The notes beneath the pieces are model-generated. The model made no database searches, was not told where the DNA came from, and saw only the letters and a program-made list of their open reading frames with translations. From assembly GCF_000364165.2 (NCBI RefSeq), contig NZ_CP097810.1, forward strand, positions 1,116,001-1,180,000: a stretch of 64,000 nucleotides of DNA. Reading direction: 5' to 3'. Shown here in pieces: positions 9,465-16,394 of the stretch. Within the stretch, counting starts at the first letter, position 1. Each line of letters begins with the position of its first letter. The translations under genes were made by a program, and so were the position numbers. The DNA is from Clostridium sp. MD294 (GTDB taxonomy: Bacteria > Bacillota > Clostridia > Lachnospirales > Anaerotignaceae).

Positions 9465-9528
9465 ATGATATAATAATATCATTCTATTATATAAAAATAA
9501 AGTACGCACATTTTTGTTAGATACTAAC
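9465..9528. promoter_or_regulatory. Candidate HxlR operators between divergent genes
   Basis: Two inverted repeats lie between the flavoprotein and the HxlR gene: ATGATAT-AATA-ATATCAT (9465-9482) and GTTAG-ATA-CTAAC (9516-9528). HxlR dimers bind palindromes in such divergent regions, so either is a plausible operator. This is inferred from position and symmetry only. Confidence 0.4.
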
Positions 9529-9544
9529 CTAAAGGAGAGTTAAA

Positions 9545-9892
9545 ATGTTTAAAAATTATATTGAAAATTCAAATTTTGAAGATACTGGATTTAGCTATAC
9601 ATTATCACTTATTAGTGGTAAATATAAAATGGTAATATTGTATTGTTTAATGGAATTTCAAGTTGTAAGATATAATGAATTAAAGCGATATATTGGCACA
9701 ATTTCGCATAAAACATTAAGTCATTGTTTAAAGGAATTAGAAAAAGATAAACTCATTATAAGAAAAGAATATCCTCAAATACCACCTAAAGTAGAGTATA
9801 GTTTGTCAGAAAAAGGTGTTTCTCTTATGAAAATATTAGACCAACTGTGTATTTGGGGAGAAAAAAATAAAAATAATTTGTCAATAGAATAA
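9545..9892 (+). CDS. HxlR-family winged-helix regulator
   Basis: A 115-residue MarR/HxlR-type transcription factor. The HxlR pattern is clear: LISGKYKMVILYCLM (helix 1), VRYNELKRYIGTISHKTLS (recognition helix region), KELEKDKLIIRKEYPQIPPKVEYSLSEKG (wing), then a C-terminal dimer helix. HxlR proteins usually sense electrophiles or redox stress through a cysteine. The two cysteines near the start and middle and one in the last helix are candidates. It probably controls the divergent flavoprotein gene. GGAGAG precedes the ATG by 5-6 bases. Confidence 0.88.
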   Translation: MFKNYIENSNFEDTGFSYTLSLISGKYKMVILYCLMEFQVVRYNELKRYIGTISHKTLSHCLKELEKDKLIIRKEYPQIPPKVEYSLSEKGVSLMKILDQLCIWGEKNKNNLSIE

Positions 9893-9896
9893 AAAC

Positions 9897-9930
9897 AAAA
9901 AAGTATGGATAAATTTTCCATACTTTTTAT
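9897..9930. terminator. Bidirectional terminator
   Basis: AAAAGTATGGA and TCCATACTTTT form a perfect stem between the convergent HxlR gene and the minus-strand gene ending at 9943. It nearly duplicates the hairpin at 7675-7709. Confidence 0.85.
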
Positions 9931-9942
9931 TTTATGATGATA

Positions 9943-10374
9943 TTAAATCACATTAGCAAGTGCCAATGTAATCAGTAGCCCTGTCATGCGTGTAGTACTG
10001 TCGAACTGTATAGGAGCAGTAGCTTGGTCTGCTCCCATAGCTTGAAGTGTTTGTTCTTTGTTTGCCAAAAGAGAGGAAACATCTTGCCCTACATTTTGTA
10101 TAGACTGTAAAAAGAGTAAAGCTTGTATCATATTGTCCATTTGCTGTTTGCCGTTGTCGTTTGTAAAAGCTTTCATGGCACGTAATAATGTTACTTCTCT
10201 TGAAGGGTGTTCTATGACATCATTGTGTCTAGCGGAAGCAGTAGCGTGTAATTTTTGAATATATTTTTTTTGAAGTGTTTCACGCAATGTTGTAAAAATT
10301 TGAGAAAAATCATTTTCTAAACCGTTTTGATTTCCTAAAAGCTGACTTAATTCATAAATATCGTTATTTTCCAT
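9943..10374 (-). CDS. Hypothetical protein, downstream partner of the split subtilase
   Basis: A 143-residue, mostly helical, soluble protein of unknown function. The gene starts 25 bases after the subtilase stop codon, so the two form an operon in the uninterrupted state. ATG 10374 has AGAGG upstream; a longer in-frame extension overlaps the protease gene and has no ribosome site. Residues ~81-113 (REVTLLRAMKAFTNDNGKQQ and what follows) resemble segments of the two hypothetical proteins divergent from the protease (14895-15413 and 15410-15685): LLxAM, a ~10-residue gap, then K-x-Q and a helix with V/I and L at regular spacing. I therefore suspect one small protein family around the protease. 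Confidence 0.7.
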   Translation of the reverse strand: MENNDIYELSQLLGNQNGLENDFSQIFTTLRETLQKKYIQKLHATASARHNDVIEHPSREVTLLRAMKAFTNDNGKQQMDNMIQALLFLQSIQNVGQDVSSLLANKEQTLQAMGADQATAPIQFDSTTRMTGLLITLALANVI

Positions 10375-10399
10375 AGCATAACCTCTTTTCTGTAAAATA

Positions 10400-11122
10400 T
10401 TATACAAGGCAGGCTGTGACATTGAGTAAGCCTTTTTCCAATGATACATTACCATACTGTGCTGACAGTATAATACGGCGTTTAATTTGGTCGGGAGTGA
10501 TATGAGGGTATTTTTCTAAAAGTAATGCAGCAGTACCGCTGACCATAGGGGTTGCCATAGAAGTGCCGCTCATTTTAATGTAATATTTTTCTACGATTTT
10601 TGTAGTATCTCTATTTTGTAAATCAAAATCGTAGTTAGGAGATAATGTAGAAACAATATTTTCTCCAGGTGCCCAAATATCTGGCAAAGGCACAGTATTA
10701 CGGCGAAAAAAGGGAGAAATCACTTGAGATTGTGCCTGATAAAAAAAACGACGGTCTTCCCAAGCACCCACTGTAATAATACGAGGACTTATAGCAGGAG
10801 AAGGCTGAAAATGTCTTCTGCTATCTGGATTGCCAGCGGCTGCTACAACAGTGATACCTTGAAACCATAGTTTATTGACAGCTTCCATAAGGGGGATATT
10901 GATTTTTCTGTCATTTGTACCTATGGAAAGATTTACCACTCTTATATTATATTTCACTGCATTGTCCATTATCCATCTTAAACCAGCGATTGCTTGAGCA
11001 GAATTTCCTTGACCATATTTGTCTAATATTTTAATTGCTATGATATTACTTTCAGGAGCAATACCTTTATATTTTCCATTAGAAGCATAACCATTGCCAC
11101 AAACAATGCCCGTGACGTGTGT
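10400..11122 (-). pseudogene. Subtilisin-like serine protease, 3' part of gene split by an element
   Basis: This is the C-terminal three-quarters of an AprX/Isp-like S8 protease: it enters at THVTGIVCGNGYAS, then APESNIIAIKILDKYGQG, the oxyanion-hole VVAAAGNPDS, and the catalytic Ser in MSGTSMATPMVSGTAAL. It has no start of its own with a ribosome site; the ATG at 11131 lies in the inserted element. Joined to the 5' part (14507-14764) at the shared core it gives a 324-residue protein with intact Asp, His, Asn and Ser and no other lesion. Family length (300-440) fits. No signal peptide is present, so it would act inside the cell. Confidence 0.85.
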
Positions 11123-11129
11123 CACGGGC
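11108..11129. repeat. Left junction of the intervening element (att-like)
   Basis: GCCCGTGAC-GTGT-GTCACGGGC is a perfect 9-bp-arm palindrome spanning the junction. The GTGTGT core at 11117-11122 is shared with the right junction. Bases left of the core belong to the protease gene and bases right of it to the element. Confidence 0.7.
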
Positions 11130-11162
11130 ATAAAGTAGTATATTGTATACTAAAAAATAATA

Positions 11163-11840
11163 TTATAATATTTGATTAACTTTAAATATTAAGTGCATTG
11201 TTTTTTTGGTATTTAATATATGGTTTTCTATAGCTGTTTTTAATTCCTCTTGATTTTGTCTTAATATCGCATCAAATATGGCTTGATGTTCTTGTATACA
11301 CTCTATATTGCGTAGCTGAGGCTGTTGCATATAAGCATAGCTGGAATACATGAATGGATTAAGATTACGAAATGTTTCAATGACTTTTTGATTACCACTA
11401 CCGGTTAAATATAATTCATGAAAAGCACTGTCATAGTTGTAAAAAGTGCTGCTTTGATGATTGTCTGTTGTGATTTTTTCAACAAAGGCACTATGTTGCT
11501 GTATATTCTTATGCATTTGTTCTTGCAGTATTTTGTTATAGCTAAACGTGGAGAGAATATCTTTCATAAAGTATAAATCCATCATTAAACGCATATCAAA
11601 AACTTCGTCTAATTCTTCAATAGAAACATGACGTACACTCATGCCTTTGTTAGGTACACTGATTACCATGTGGTCAGAAATTAAGCGATTTAAAGCTTGT
11701 TTGACTGGGGTATCACTTACTTCATATTTTCTGCTTAATTCTTTTACGTTAATCTTTTGTCCTGGGAAAAGTACCTTATTGCCAATATCTTCTTTAATGT
11801 TTAAATAAATTTGATCCACAAGTGTAATTTTTTTACTCAT
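11163..11840 (-). CDS. GntR-family regulator with FCD domain
   Basis: A 225-residue transcription factor carried inside the element. The N-terminal winged helix (~5-72) shows LVDQIYLNIKEDIGNKVLFPGQ, VKELSRKYEVSDTPVKQALNRL and the wing VISVPNKGMSVR. The C-terminal FCD ligand domain (~75-215) has EELDEVFDMRLMMDLYF, a central YDSAFHELYLTGSGN and EHQAIFDAILRQNQEELKTAIENHI, the usual acid/His metal-carboxylate site region. FCD regulators sense small organic acids. The ligand and target are unknown; the nearest candidate target is the secreted-protein gene upstream. AAGGAG precedes the ATG. Confidence 0.85.
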   Translation of the reverse strand: MSKKITLVDQIYLNIKEDIGNKVLFPGQKINVKELSRKYEVSDTPVKQALNRLISDHMVISVPNKGMSVRHVSIEELDEVFDMRLMMDLYFMKDILSTFSYNKILQEQMHKNIQQHSAFVEKITTDNHQSSTFYNYDSAFHELYLTGSGNQKVIETFRNLNPFMYSSYAYMQQPQLRNIECIQEHQAIFDAILRQNQEELKTAIENHILNTKKTMHLIFKVNQIL

Positions 11841-12076
11841 ATAAACGCTCCTTAACTGTTGTTCTTTGGTGGCAAAACAGGAATTTTATGTAAAATTTTT
11901 TTGTAATTTTCTATTTTAAAAAAATAGAAAATTATATTTCTGTTAAAAGCGTAACACGTCAATGAAGAGTTGTCAATATCTTGAATAAAAAATCAACAGA
12001 ATTTTTTAGAATTTAAAAAAAAATTTGTACAAAATGATGTATTATGATGGTATGATAAAACTTTTATAATAATAAT

Positions 12077-12112
12077 AAAGTGCTTCTTCTTTTAGAAAAA
12101 GCACTTTACTAA
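12077..12112 (-). terminator. Terminator after the secreted-protein gene
   Basis: AAAGTGCTT and AAGCACTTT frame a 15-base loop downstream of the minus-strand gene. The 236-base gap between it and the GntR start (11841-12076) is AT-rich with no recognisable gene. Confidence 0.7.
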
Positions 12113-12135
12113 TAATTAAGAGAATAAAATTTATT

Positions 12136-13374
12136 TTATTGATAATCATTTCCAGCTAAATAGCGATAGAATGGTTCATCACACCATAATGCTTTTTGTG
12201 TCACAGTAATAGAAGTATTTAAAGCATTTAATTGTTGTTTTACATTTGCTGCATCTGTATCTAAACAGAAAGGGTGAATACTGTATTCGCCATTTGTTAT
12301 AACGTTGTCTATAATTTTTCTGTAATTGCCTGTCATAGGTGTGGTAGAGGTATAAAGAGGTTGCCACCAAGAACCATAAAGTAGGCCTTCAGCATCTGCA
12401 TTTTCCCCATTCTTTTTAGCATATTTCAATATCAATCCATCAAATTTTGATTTGTCTGCTGTAGAGTTAAATTCTAATGCTAAATCATATTCCACAGCAT
12501 AAACTAAATATAAATCATCACTGAATTGTTTTACTTCATATCTTGGTTCTGGTTCAGGCACAGGACCCCAGTCAAGGAGATATTCGTATATTGATATTTT
12601 TGGTTCTAATTGTACTTTTGCAACAATGCCTTCGCTTTGAAGCAAACCAATAATTTGATTAGCGTGTTTGATGTCATCATGACCATAACGTAATGTCAGT
12701 TCTGGTATAAAACGAGCATCATAGCTTTCTTTTTTAAGATTGTAGCCAGTAGTAATTTTATTTTGTACAGCTTGACTGCCTATTTCATCTAATACTTCAT
12801 CACTGAAAATTTCAAAAGAATTCCAAGTATTATTTAATTTACCGTAAATGTCAGCATCATTAGAATAACCCAAAAAGTTTCTGCCTTGTCCTGTAGCATC
12901 AGCAACAGCAGATAATACACGTAATGCTTGTGCTCTGGATATGCTTGTACTTGTTAAATCATTTGATTGTACAATGCCAGTAGTGAGAGCACAGGCAGCA
13001 TATTTTGCTGTAGTGTCATCTAAAGAAAGTTTTACATTGTATTGAGATAATATTTTAGAATATTTTTCTTCTGGGAAAGTAAGTGCTAATTCTTCCATAC
13101 CAGAAGCCTGCAATATAGGCTGTAAAAGCTGTACCATACCTGTGTAATCTGTACTGTAAGTCAATTCTGTATTGCTTATTTTTTTAAGTAAAGAACAAAA
13201 TTCATCTACTGTAACAGTATCAGAAATACTTCCTATTTGGAAATAAGAATTGAGATACTGCATATTTTCTGCTACAGAAGTAGATGCAGGTGCAGCAAAG
13301 GCAGGTATAGAATTGAATAACATTGCACCAGCTAATACAAAAGCAGTAATGGCTTTTTTGAAATAATATTTCAT
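12136..13374 (-). CDS. Secreted protein of unknown function (element cargo)
   Basis: A 412-residue protein with a clear Sec signal peptide (KKAITAFVLAGAMLF, cleavage likely after AFA at ~28). The mature part starts with a region that looks like two degenerate SLH-type helical repeats (SVAENMQYLNSYFQIG; SRAQALRVLSAVADATGQG), followed by a ~200-residue domain containing a Pro/Glu linker (GPVPEPEPRYE) and several aromatic residues. No LPxTG or other anchor is seen. I do not recognise the C-terminal domain. AAGGGGG precedes the ATG. It lies entirely within the intervening element, divergent from the recombinase. Confidence 0.75.
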   Translation of the reverse strand: MKYYFKKAITAFVLAGAMLFNSIPAFAAPASTSVAENMQYLNSYFQIGSISDTVTVDEFCSLLKKISNTELTYSTDYTGMVQLLQPILQASGMEELALTFPEEKYSKILSQYNVKLSLDDTTAKYAACALTTGIVQSNDLTSTSISRAQALRVLSAVADATGQGRNFLGYSNDADIYGKLNNTWNSFEIFSDEVLDEIGSQAVQNKITTGYNLKKESYDARFIPELTLRYGHDDIKHANQIIGLLQSEGIVAKVQLEPKISIYEYLLDWGPVPEPEPRYEVKQFSDDLYLVYAVEYDLALEFNSTADKSKFDGLILKYAKKNGENADAEGLLYGSWWQPLYTSTTPMTGNYRKIIDNVITNGEYSIHPFCLDTDAANVKQQLNALNTSITVTQKALWCDEPFYRYLAGNDYQ

Positions 13375-13559
13375 AATAATCCCCCTTAATATTTTTCAAT
13401 TTTAATATAAATATCATACATAATTTTTTTTTGTTTGTCAAAATAGTTTCAAAAACAATACAAAAATATAGCAATAAAATATAAAAAGCTGTCAAATTGT
13501 CATAAATAAAAATGTTGTAGATATATCTATTGATATAATGAAAAAAATGGGGAATGGAT

Positions 13560-14498
13560 ATGAATGAAAAAGTAGCAATTTATTGTAGATTGTCTGAAGA
13601 AGATAGTAATAAAATATATTATTATGAAGAAAGTGAAAGTATACAAAATCAAAAATTGCTTTTGACAGATTATGCTGCAAAACATAATTATGAAATTTAT
13701 AAAATATATATTGATGAAAATTATTCAGGATTGTATAAAAATAGACCTGCTTTTTGTGAAATGATACAATGTGCACAAAAGAAAGCATTTGATATTGTGC
13801 TGTGTAAAACACAGTCACGATTTACAAGAGATATAGAAGTTTTTGAAAAATATGTGCATGAACTTTTTCCTTTGTGGGGTATTCGATTTATTAGCGTAGT
13901 TGATAATATAGATACTAGCCAAAAAGGAAATAAAAAAGCAAGACAAATAAATGCACTGATAAATGAATGGTATTGTGAAGACTTGTCAGAAAATATCAAA
14001 ATGGTACTGAAAAGAAAAATGGCAGAGGGGCAATTTGTAGGAGCATTTGCTTGTTATGGTTATCAAAAATCAACAAAAGATAAACATAAATTGATAGTAG
14101 ATGAAAAAGCAGCAGAAGTAGTAAAACAAATATTTGAGCTGTGTATAAAAGGGTATAGCTGTAGAAAAATAGCAGAAAATTTGACAGAACAAGGTATTGT
14201 GACACCAACAATGTATAAAAGACAGAAGGGTATTGCATTTCAAAATCCAAATGTAAAGTCATGTGAAAATGATGCAAAATGGTCTTATAATACTGTAAAA
14301 AAGATATTGAGAAATGAATGTTATATTGGTAATTTGATACAAGGAAAAGAAAGAAAAATAAATTATAAACAGAAAAAAAGAGTACTTGTACCTAAAAAAG
14401 AATGTGTTGTAATAGAAGGAAGCCATAAAGCAATTATACAAAAAGATATATTTTATAAAGTACAAAAAATATTAGATAATAGAAGTCATAATAAATAA
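13560..14498 (+). CDS. Serine recombinase, short form without zinc ribbon
   Basis: The resolvase-type catalytic domain (1-~145) begins VAIYCRLSEED, with the nucleophilic Ser at about residue 11, and continues with YIDENYSGLYKNRPAF and LCKTQSRFTRD (active-site Arg pair). A recombinase DNA-binding domain follows (~160-300) with GYSCRKIAENLTEQGIVTP, YNTVKKILRNECYIGNL and EGSHKAIIQKDIF. The protein then stops at 312 residues, where large serine recombinases (450-700) normally continue into a zinc ribbon and coiled coil. The ATG at 13560 is favoured by GGGG 7 bases upstream; ATG 13554 is possible. The gene ends 9 bases from the element's right core. Confidence 0.88.
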   Translation: MNEKVAIYCRLSEEDSNKIYYYEESESIQNQKLLLTDYAAKHNYEIYKIYIDENYSGLYKNRPAFCEMIQCAQKKAFDIVLCKTQSRFTRDIEVFEKYVHELFPLWGIRFISVVDNIDTSQKGNKKARQINALINEWYCEDLSENIKMVLKRKMAEGQFVGAFACYGYQKSTKDKHKLIVDEKAAEVVKQIFELCIKGYSCRKIAENLTEQGIVTPTMYKRQKGIAFQNPNVKSCENDAKWSYNTVKKILRNECYIGNLIQGKERKINYKQKKRVLVPKKECVVIEGSHKAIIQKDIFYKVQKILDNRSHNK

Positions 14499-14500
14499 TA

Positions 14501-14520
14501 CGAAGGGTGTGTTCCGTGAC
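14501..14520. repeat. Right junction of the intervening element (att-like)
   Basis: CGAAGG-GTGTGT-TCCGTGAC: the core at 14507-14512 matches the left junction, and the bases to its right belong to the protease gene. Outside the six shared bases the two junctions differ immediately on both sides. Confidence 0.7.
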
Positions 14521-14764
14521 CATTGTCGTCATAGGGAGTCATTTTATTTCCCACAAAATCACGAAAAGCGACAATTCTGTTATAAGGCAAAATAAAATCT
14601 TCTACAGGAGAAATACCAGTATCTAATATAGCAATGCCTATATTTTTTCCTTTATATGCTATGTTGTCTTTTTTATGAATGTTATGTTTGGCTGTATCCA
14701 TACACGCAGAAAGAGCGATAGTTTCTTTATCATTAATAGCTTGTTTATCTGTAAGAGAGTGCAT
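14507..14764 (-). pseudogene. Subtilisin-like serine protease, 5' part of gene split by an element
   Basis: Starts at ATG 14764 with AAAGGAG 8 bases upstream and encodes the N-terminal 84 residues: a short, uncleaved, signal-less leader, then NIGIAILDTGISPVEDF with the catalytic Asp, and YDDNGHGTH with the catalytic His, where the element cuts in. In the present arrangement translation runs a few codons into the element (PSYYLL) and stops at 14486, giving an inactive 92-residue product. See the 3' part (10400-11122) for the remainder. Confidence 0.85.
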
Positions 14765-14793
14765 ATAAAAAACTCCTTTTCTTTCTTTCTATA

Positions 14794-14802
14794 TAGAATA
14801 TG
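14794..14802 (-). promoter_or_regulatory. Possible sporulation-type -10 element before the split protease
   Basis: The minus strand reads CATATTCTA, which fits the CATAnnnTA -10 pattern of mother-cell sigma-K in Bacillus, at a sensible distance (~30 bases) from the start codon. The -35 position (CC instead of AC, 16 bases away) is a poor match, so this is only suggestive. Confidence 0.3.
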
Positions 14803-14894
14803 AAATATAAGTTTTTTTGGGAATTGTTTTTGAGTTATTTTTTTAAAAGAGATGGCATAGTATGAAAAAGGGAGTAGGAGAAAAGGGGGATACT

Positions 14895-15413
14895 ATGGAA
14901 AAAAAAGAAGAGGAAAACATGGAGAAGATTAAATTGATTTCTCAGCTTATGGGGCAAGAAATGCCTAAAGAAGCAGAAGTGTTAAAGATGATGGAAATGG
15001 CAAAAAAAATGCAGCAGTTTTTGGGTACAGAGGAAATAGTACATAATACAGACAAAAAAGAAAATTTTGCAAAAGCGAAAACGACATTAACACAAAAAGA
15101 AGAAGGTATGATTTTTGCAAGAACAAAAGAAGAAAGTATAATATATGCTTCTATTCCTTTTTTGGACAGAGAATATCAAAAATATTTGTATGTTGTTGTT
15201 AGACTGTTGGAGATGAAAAGAGTGCTTCAGGAGCAATGGGGAGAAACATTAGAAATAAGAAGTCGTACAAAAGATAATATAAAAGTAAGGAGAAGAAATT
15301 TGTTACAAGCCCTTAGACCTTATTTAACAAAAGAAGAAAAACAAAATATAGATTTTGTAGTAAAAGCAATTGATATGAAAAACATTATGGAATGGAAGGA
15401 AGAAATGCTATGA
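14895..15413 (+). CDS. Hypothetical helical protein divergent from the protease
   Basis: A 172-residue, charged, predicted all-helical protein without membrane segments. ATG 14895 is preferred because AGGGGG lies 5 bases upstream; an in-frame ATG at 14862 has a weaker site. The C-terminal third (RRRNLLQALRPYLTKEEKQN and the following helix) shares a spacing pattern with the hypothetical proteins at 9943-10374 and 15410-15685. It is divergent from the split protease across a ~130-base region and overlaps the next gene by ATGA, so it is translationally coupled to it. Confidence 0.75.
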   Translation: MEKKEEENMEKIKLISQLMGQEMPKEAEVLKMMEMAKKMQQFLGTEEIVHNTDKKENFAKAKTTLTQKEEGMIFARTKEESIIYASIPFLDREYQKYLYVVVRLLEMKRVLQEQWGETLEIRSRTKDNIKVRRRNLLQALRPYLTKEEKQNIDFVVKAIDMKNIMEWKEEML

Positions 15414-15685
15414 ATGAAACATTATTACAAAGAGCAGAATTTCAAAAATTAGGAGAACAAAAAATTGCAGTATTGAAAGAACTGTCAGAAAAAGCAAAAG
15501 GAAAAGAACCAGCAGAACTTTTGGAACTTTTAAAGACATATAGTGCAAAATTAACAGGAGGAAATGCTATTGCACCAGCAGAAAGAAGTGCATTGCTTGC
15601 CGCAATGGAGGAGAGCTTAGAATGTGAAGAAAAGGCACAATTTCAAAAAGCAGTACAAATGCTAAAAATAATGGGAAAATTATAA
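15410..15685 (+). CDS. Small hypothetical helical protein
   Basis: A 91-residue helical protein. Its ATG overlaps the TGA of the preceding gene (ATGA, 15410-15413), and GGAAGG lies within the end of that gene as ribosome site. The C-terminal part (ERSALLAAMEESLECEEKAQ then FQKAVQMLKIM) matches the LLxAM...KxQ pattern noted in the two neighbouring hypotheticals. Function unknown; context ties it to the protease locus. Confidence 0.75.
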   Translation: MNETLLQRAEFQKLGEQKIAVLKELSEKAKGKEPAELLELLKTYSAKLTGGNAIAPAERSALLAAMEESLECEEKAQFQKAVQMLKIMGKL

Positions 15686-15721
15686 AAAGATGTAGCATAT
15701 TATTTTTGATTTTTTAAAAAT

Positions 15722-15746
15722 TAAGGGGGAATTTCCCCCTTTTTTG
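15722..15746 (+). terminator. Intrinsic terminator
   Basis: AAGGGGGAA and TTCCCCCTT pair directly and are followed by TTTTTT. Confidence 0.85.
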
Positions 15747-16101
15747 CTTTTCAAAAAGATAGAATAATGATATAATAACAAAATATTAGAGTATTTTTAT
15801 TTCTATAGTAATGTATAAGTAATTCATTTCATATTAGTATAAATTATTGTCACATCAATCAAAGACACTATGTGGTATGGATATTGTTTACACCAATATA
15901 AGTGCCTTTTTATTTTACAAAATTTTAGTATCCAATCAAGTATATTTAAAAATATTTTGTTGTATTGTGGGAACTTGTACTTTATATGAAAACAGTATTC
16001 GTAATCACCCGTAAATAAAAAGAAGGGCATTACGAATAACTGATAAATATAGTACATACTAATTTCAAAAATATTTTTCCACTTTAATGTATTTAGCAGT
16101 A
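15747..16101. other. Gap without a convincing gene
   Basis: AT-rich sequence. A 114-codon minus-strand frame (15824-16168) lacks a ribosome site, reads like random AT-rich translation and overlaps the better-supported small gene at 16102-16275, so it is not called. No structured RNA is evident. Confidence 0.5.
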
Positions 16102-16275
16102 TCAAGCATTGTACTCTAATAAAAGTAGTAAAATAATTGCAGTATAAAAATTGCTGTGATTTTGGCAAACAGGAGTTTGTTCTGATTGTTTTGTATCGTT
16201 TTGTTTTGCTTCTGTTCCACAGTACAGTGCATTTTGAAAAGAGATAGGAATAGAACGGTTATATATAGAATACAT
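16102..16275 (-). CDS. Small protein with hydrophobic C-terminus, possible spore gene
   Basis: ATG 16275 follows AAGGAGG by 6 bases and encodes 57 residues: a polar, Gln/Asn/Thr-rich N-terminal two-thirds and a C-terminal hydrophobic stretch (FYTAIILLLLLEYNA). Small proteins with a single C-terminal Ile/Leu segment are common among clostridial sporulation and coat-associated genes, but I do not recognise this one. A sporulation-type promoter candidate lies upstream at 16318-16347. The strong ribosome site is the main support for its reality. Confidence 0.55.
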   Translation of the reverse strand: MYSIYNRSIPISFQNALYCGTEAKQNDTKQSEQTPVCQNHSNFYTAIILLLLLEYNA

Positions 16276-16317
16276 AATATTCCTCCTTAATTTGGTGAAA
16301 GATTTTGGATATATTTC

Positions 16318-16347
16318 AATATATGCACAAAAGAGATATGATATTCA
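16318..16347 (-). promoter_or_regulatory. Sporulation-type promoter candidate
   Basis: On the minus strand TGAATA (16342-16347) and CATATATT (16318-16325) are separated by 16 bases, close to sigma-G/sigma-E style promoters of Bacillus and Clostridium. It lies ~45 bases from the start of the small gene at 16275. Confidence 0.4.
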
Positions 16348-16394
16348 ATTCCTTTTCTAATTGACAAAAAAGATAGGAGTGTACAATGTAAAAT

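Larger units (their letters stand above)
11117..14512. mobile_element. 3,390-bp intervening element inserted in the subtilase gene
   Basis: The two halves of one protease gene are separated by DNA bounded by identical GTGTGT cores (11117-11122 and 14507-14512), 3,390 bp apart. Contents: a GntR/FCD regulator, a secreted protein and, ending 9 bases from the right core, a serine recombinase. Excision at the core rebuilds GGA-ACA-CAC-GTC, i.e. GHGTHVTG, the canonical subtilase His motif, in frame. A 6-bp core and a large-serine-type recombinase at one end are the hallmarks of serine-integrase elements such as the sigK skin element. No phage structural genes are present. The recombinase is short (see its entry), so activity is uncertain. 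Confidence 0.82.

Noticed and set aside
11117..14512. Prophage
   Set aside because: No structural, lysis or replication genes; only recombinase and two cargo genes in 3.4 kb.
15824..16168. 114-codon minus-strand frame
   Set aside because: No ribosome site, random-looking composition, and overlap with the better-supported small gene starting at 16275.
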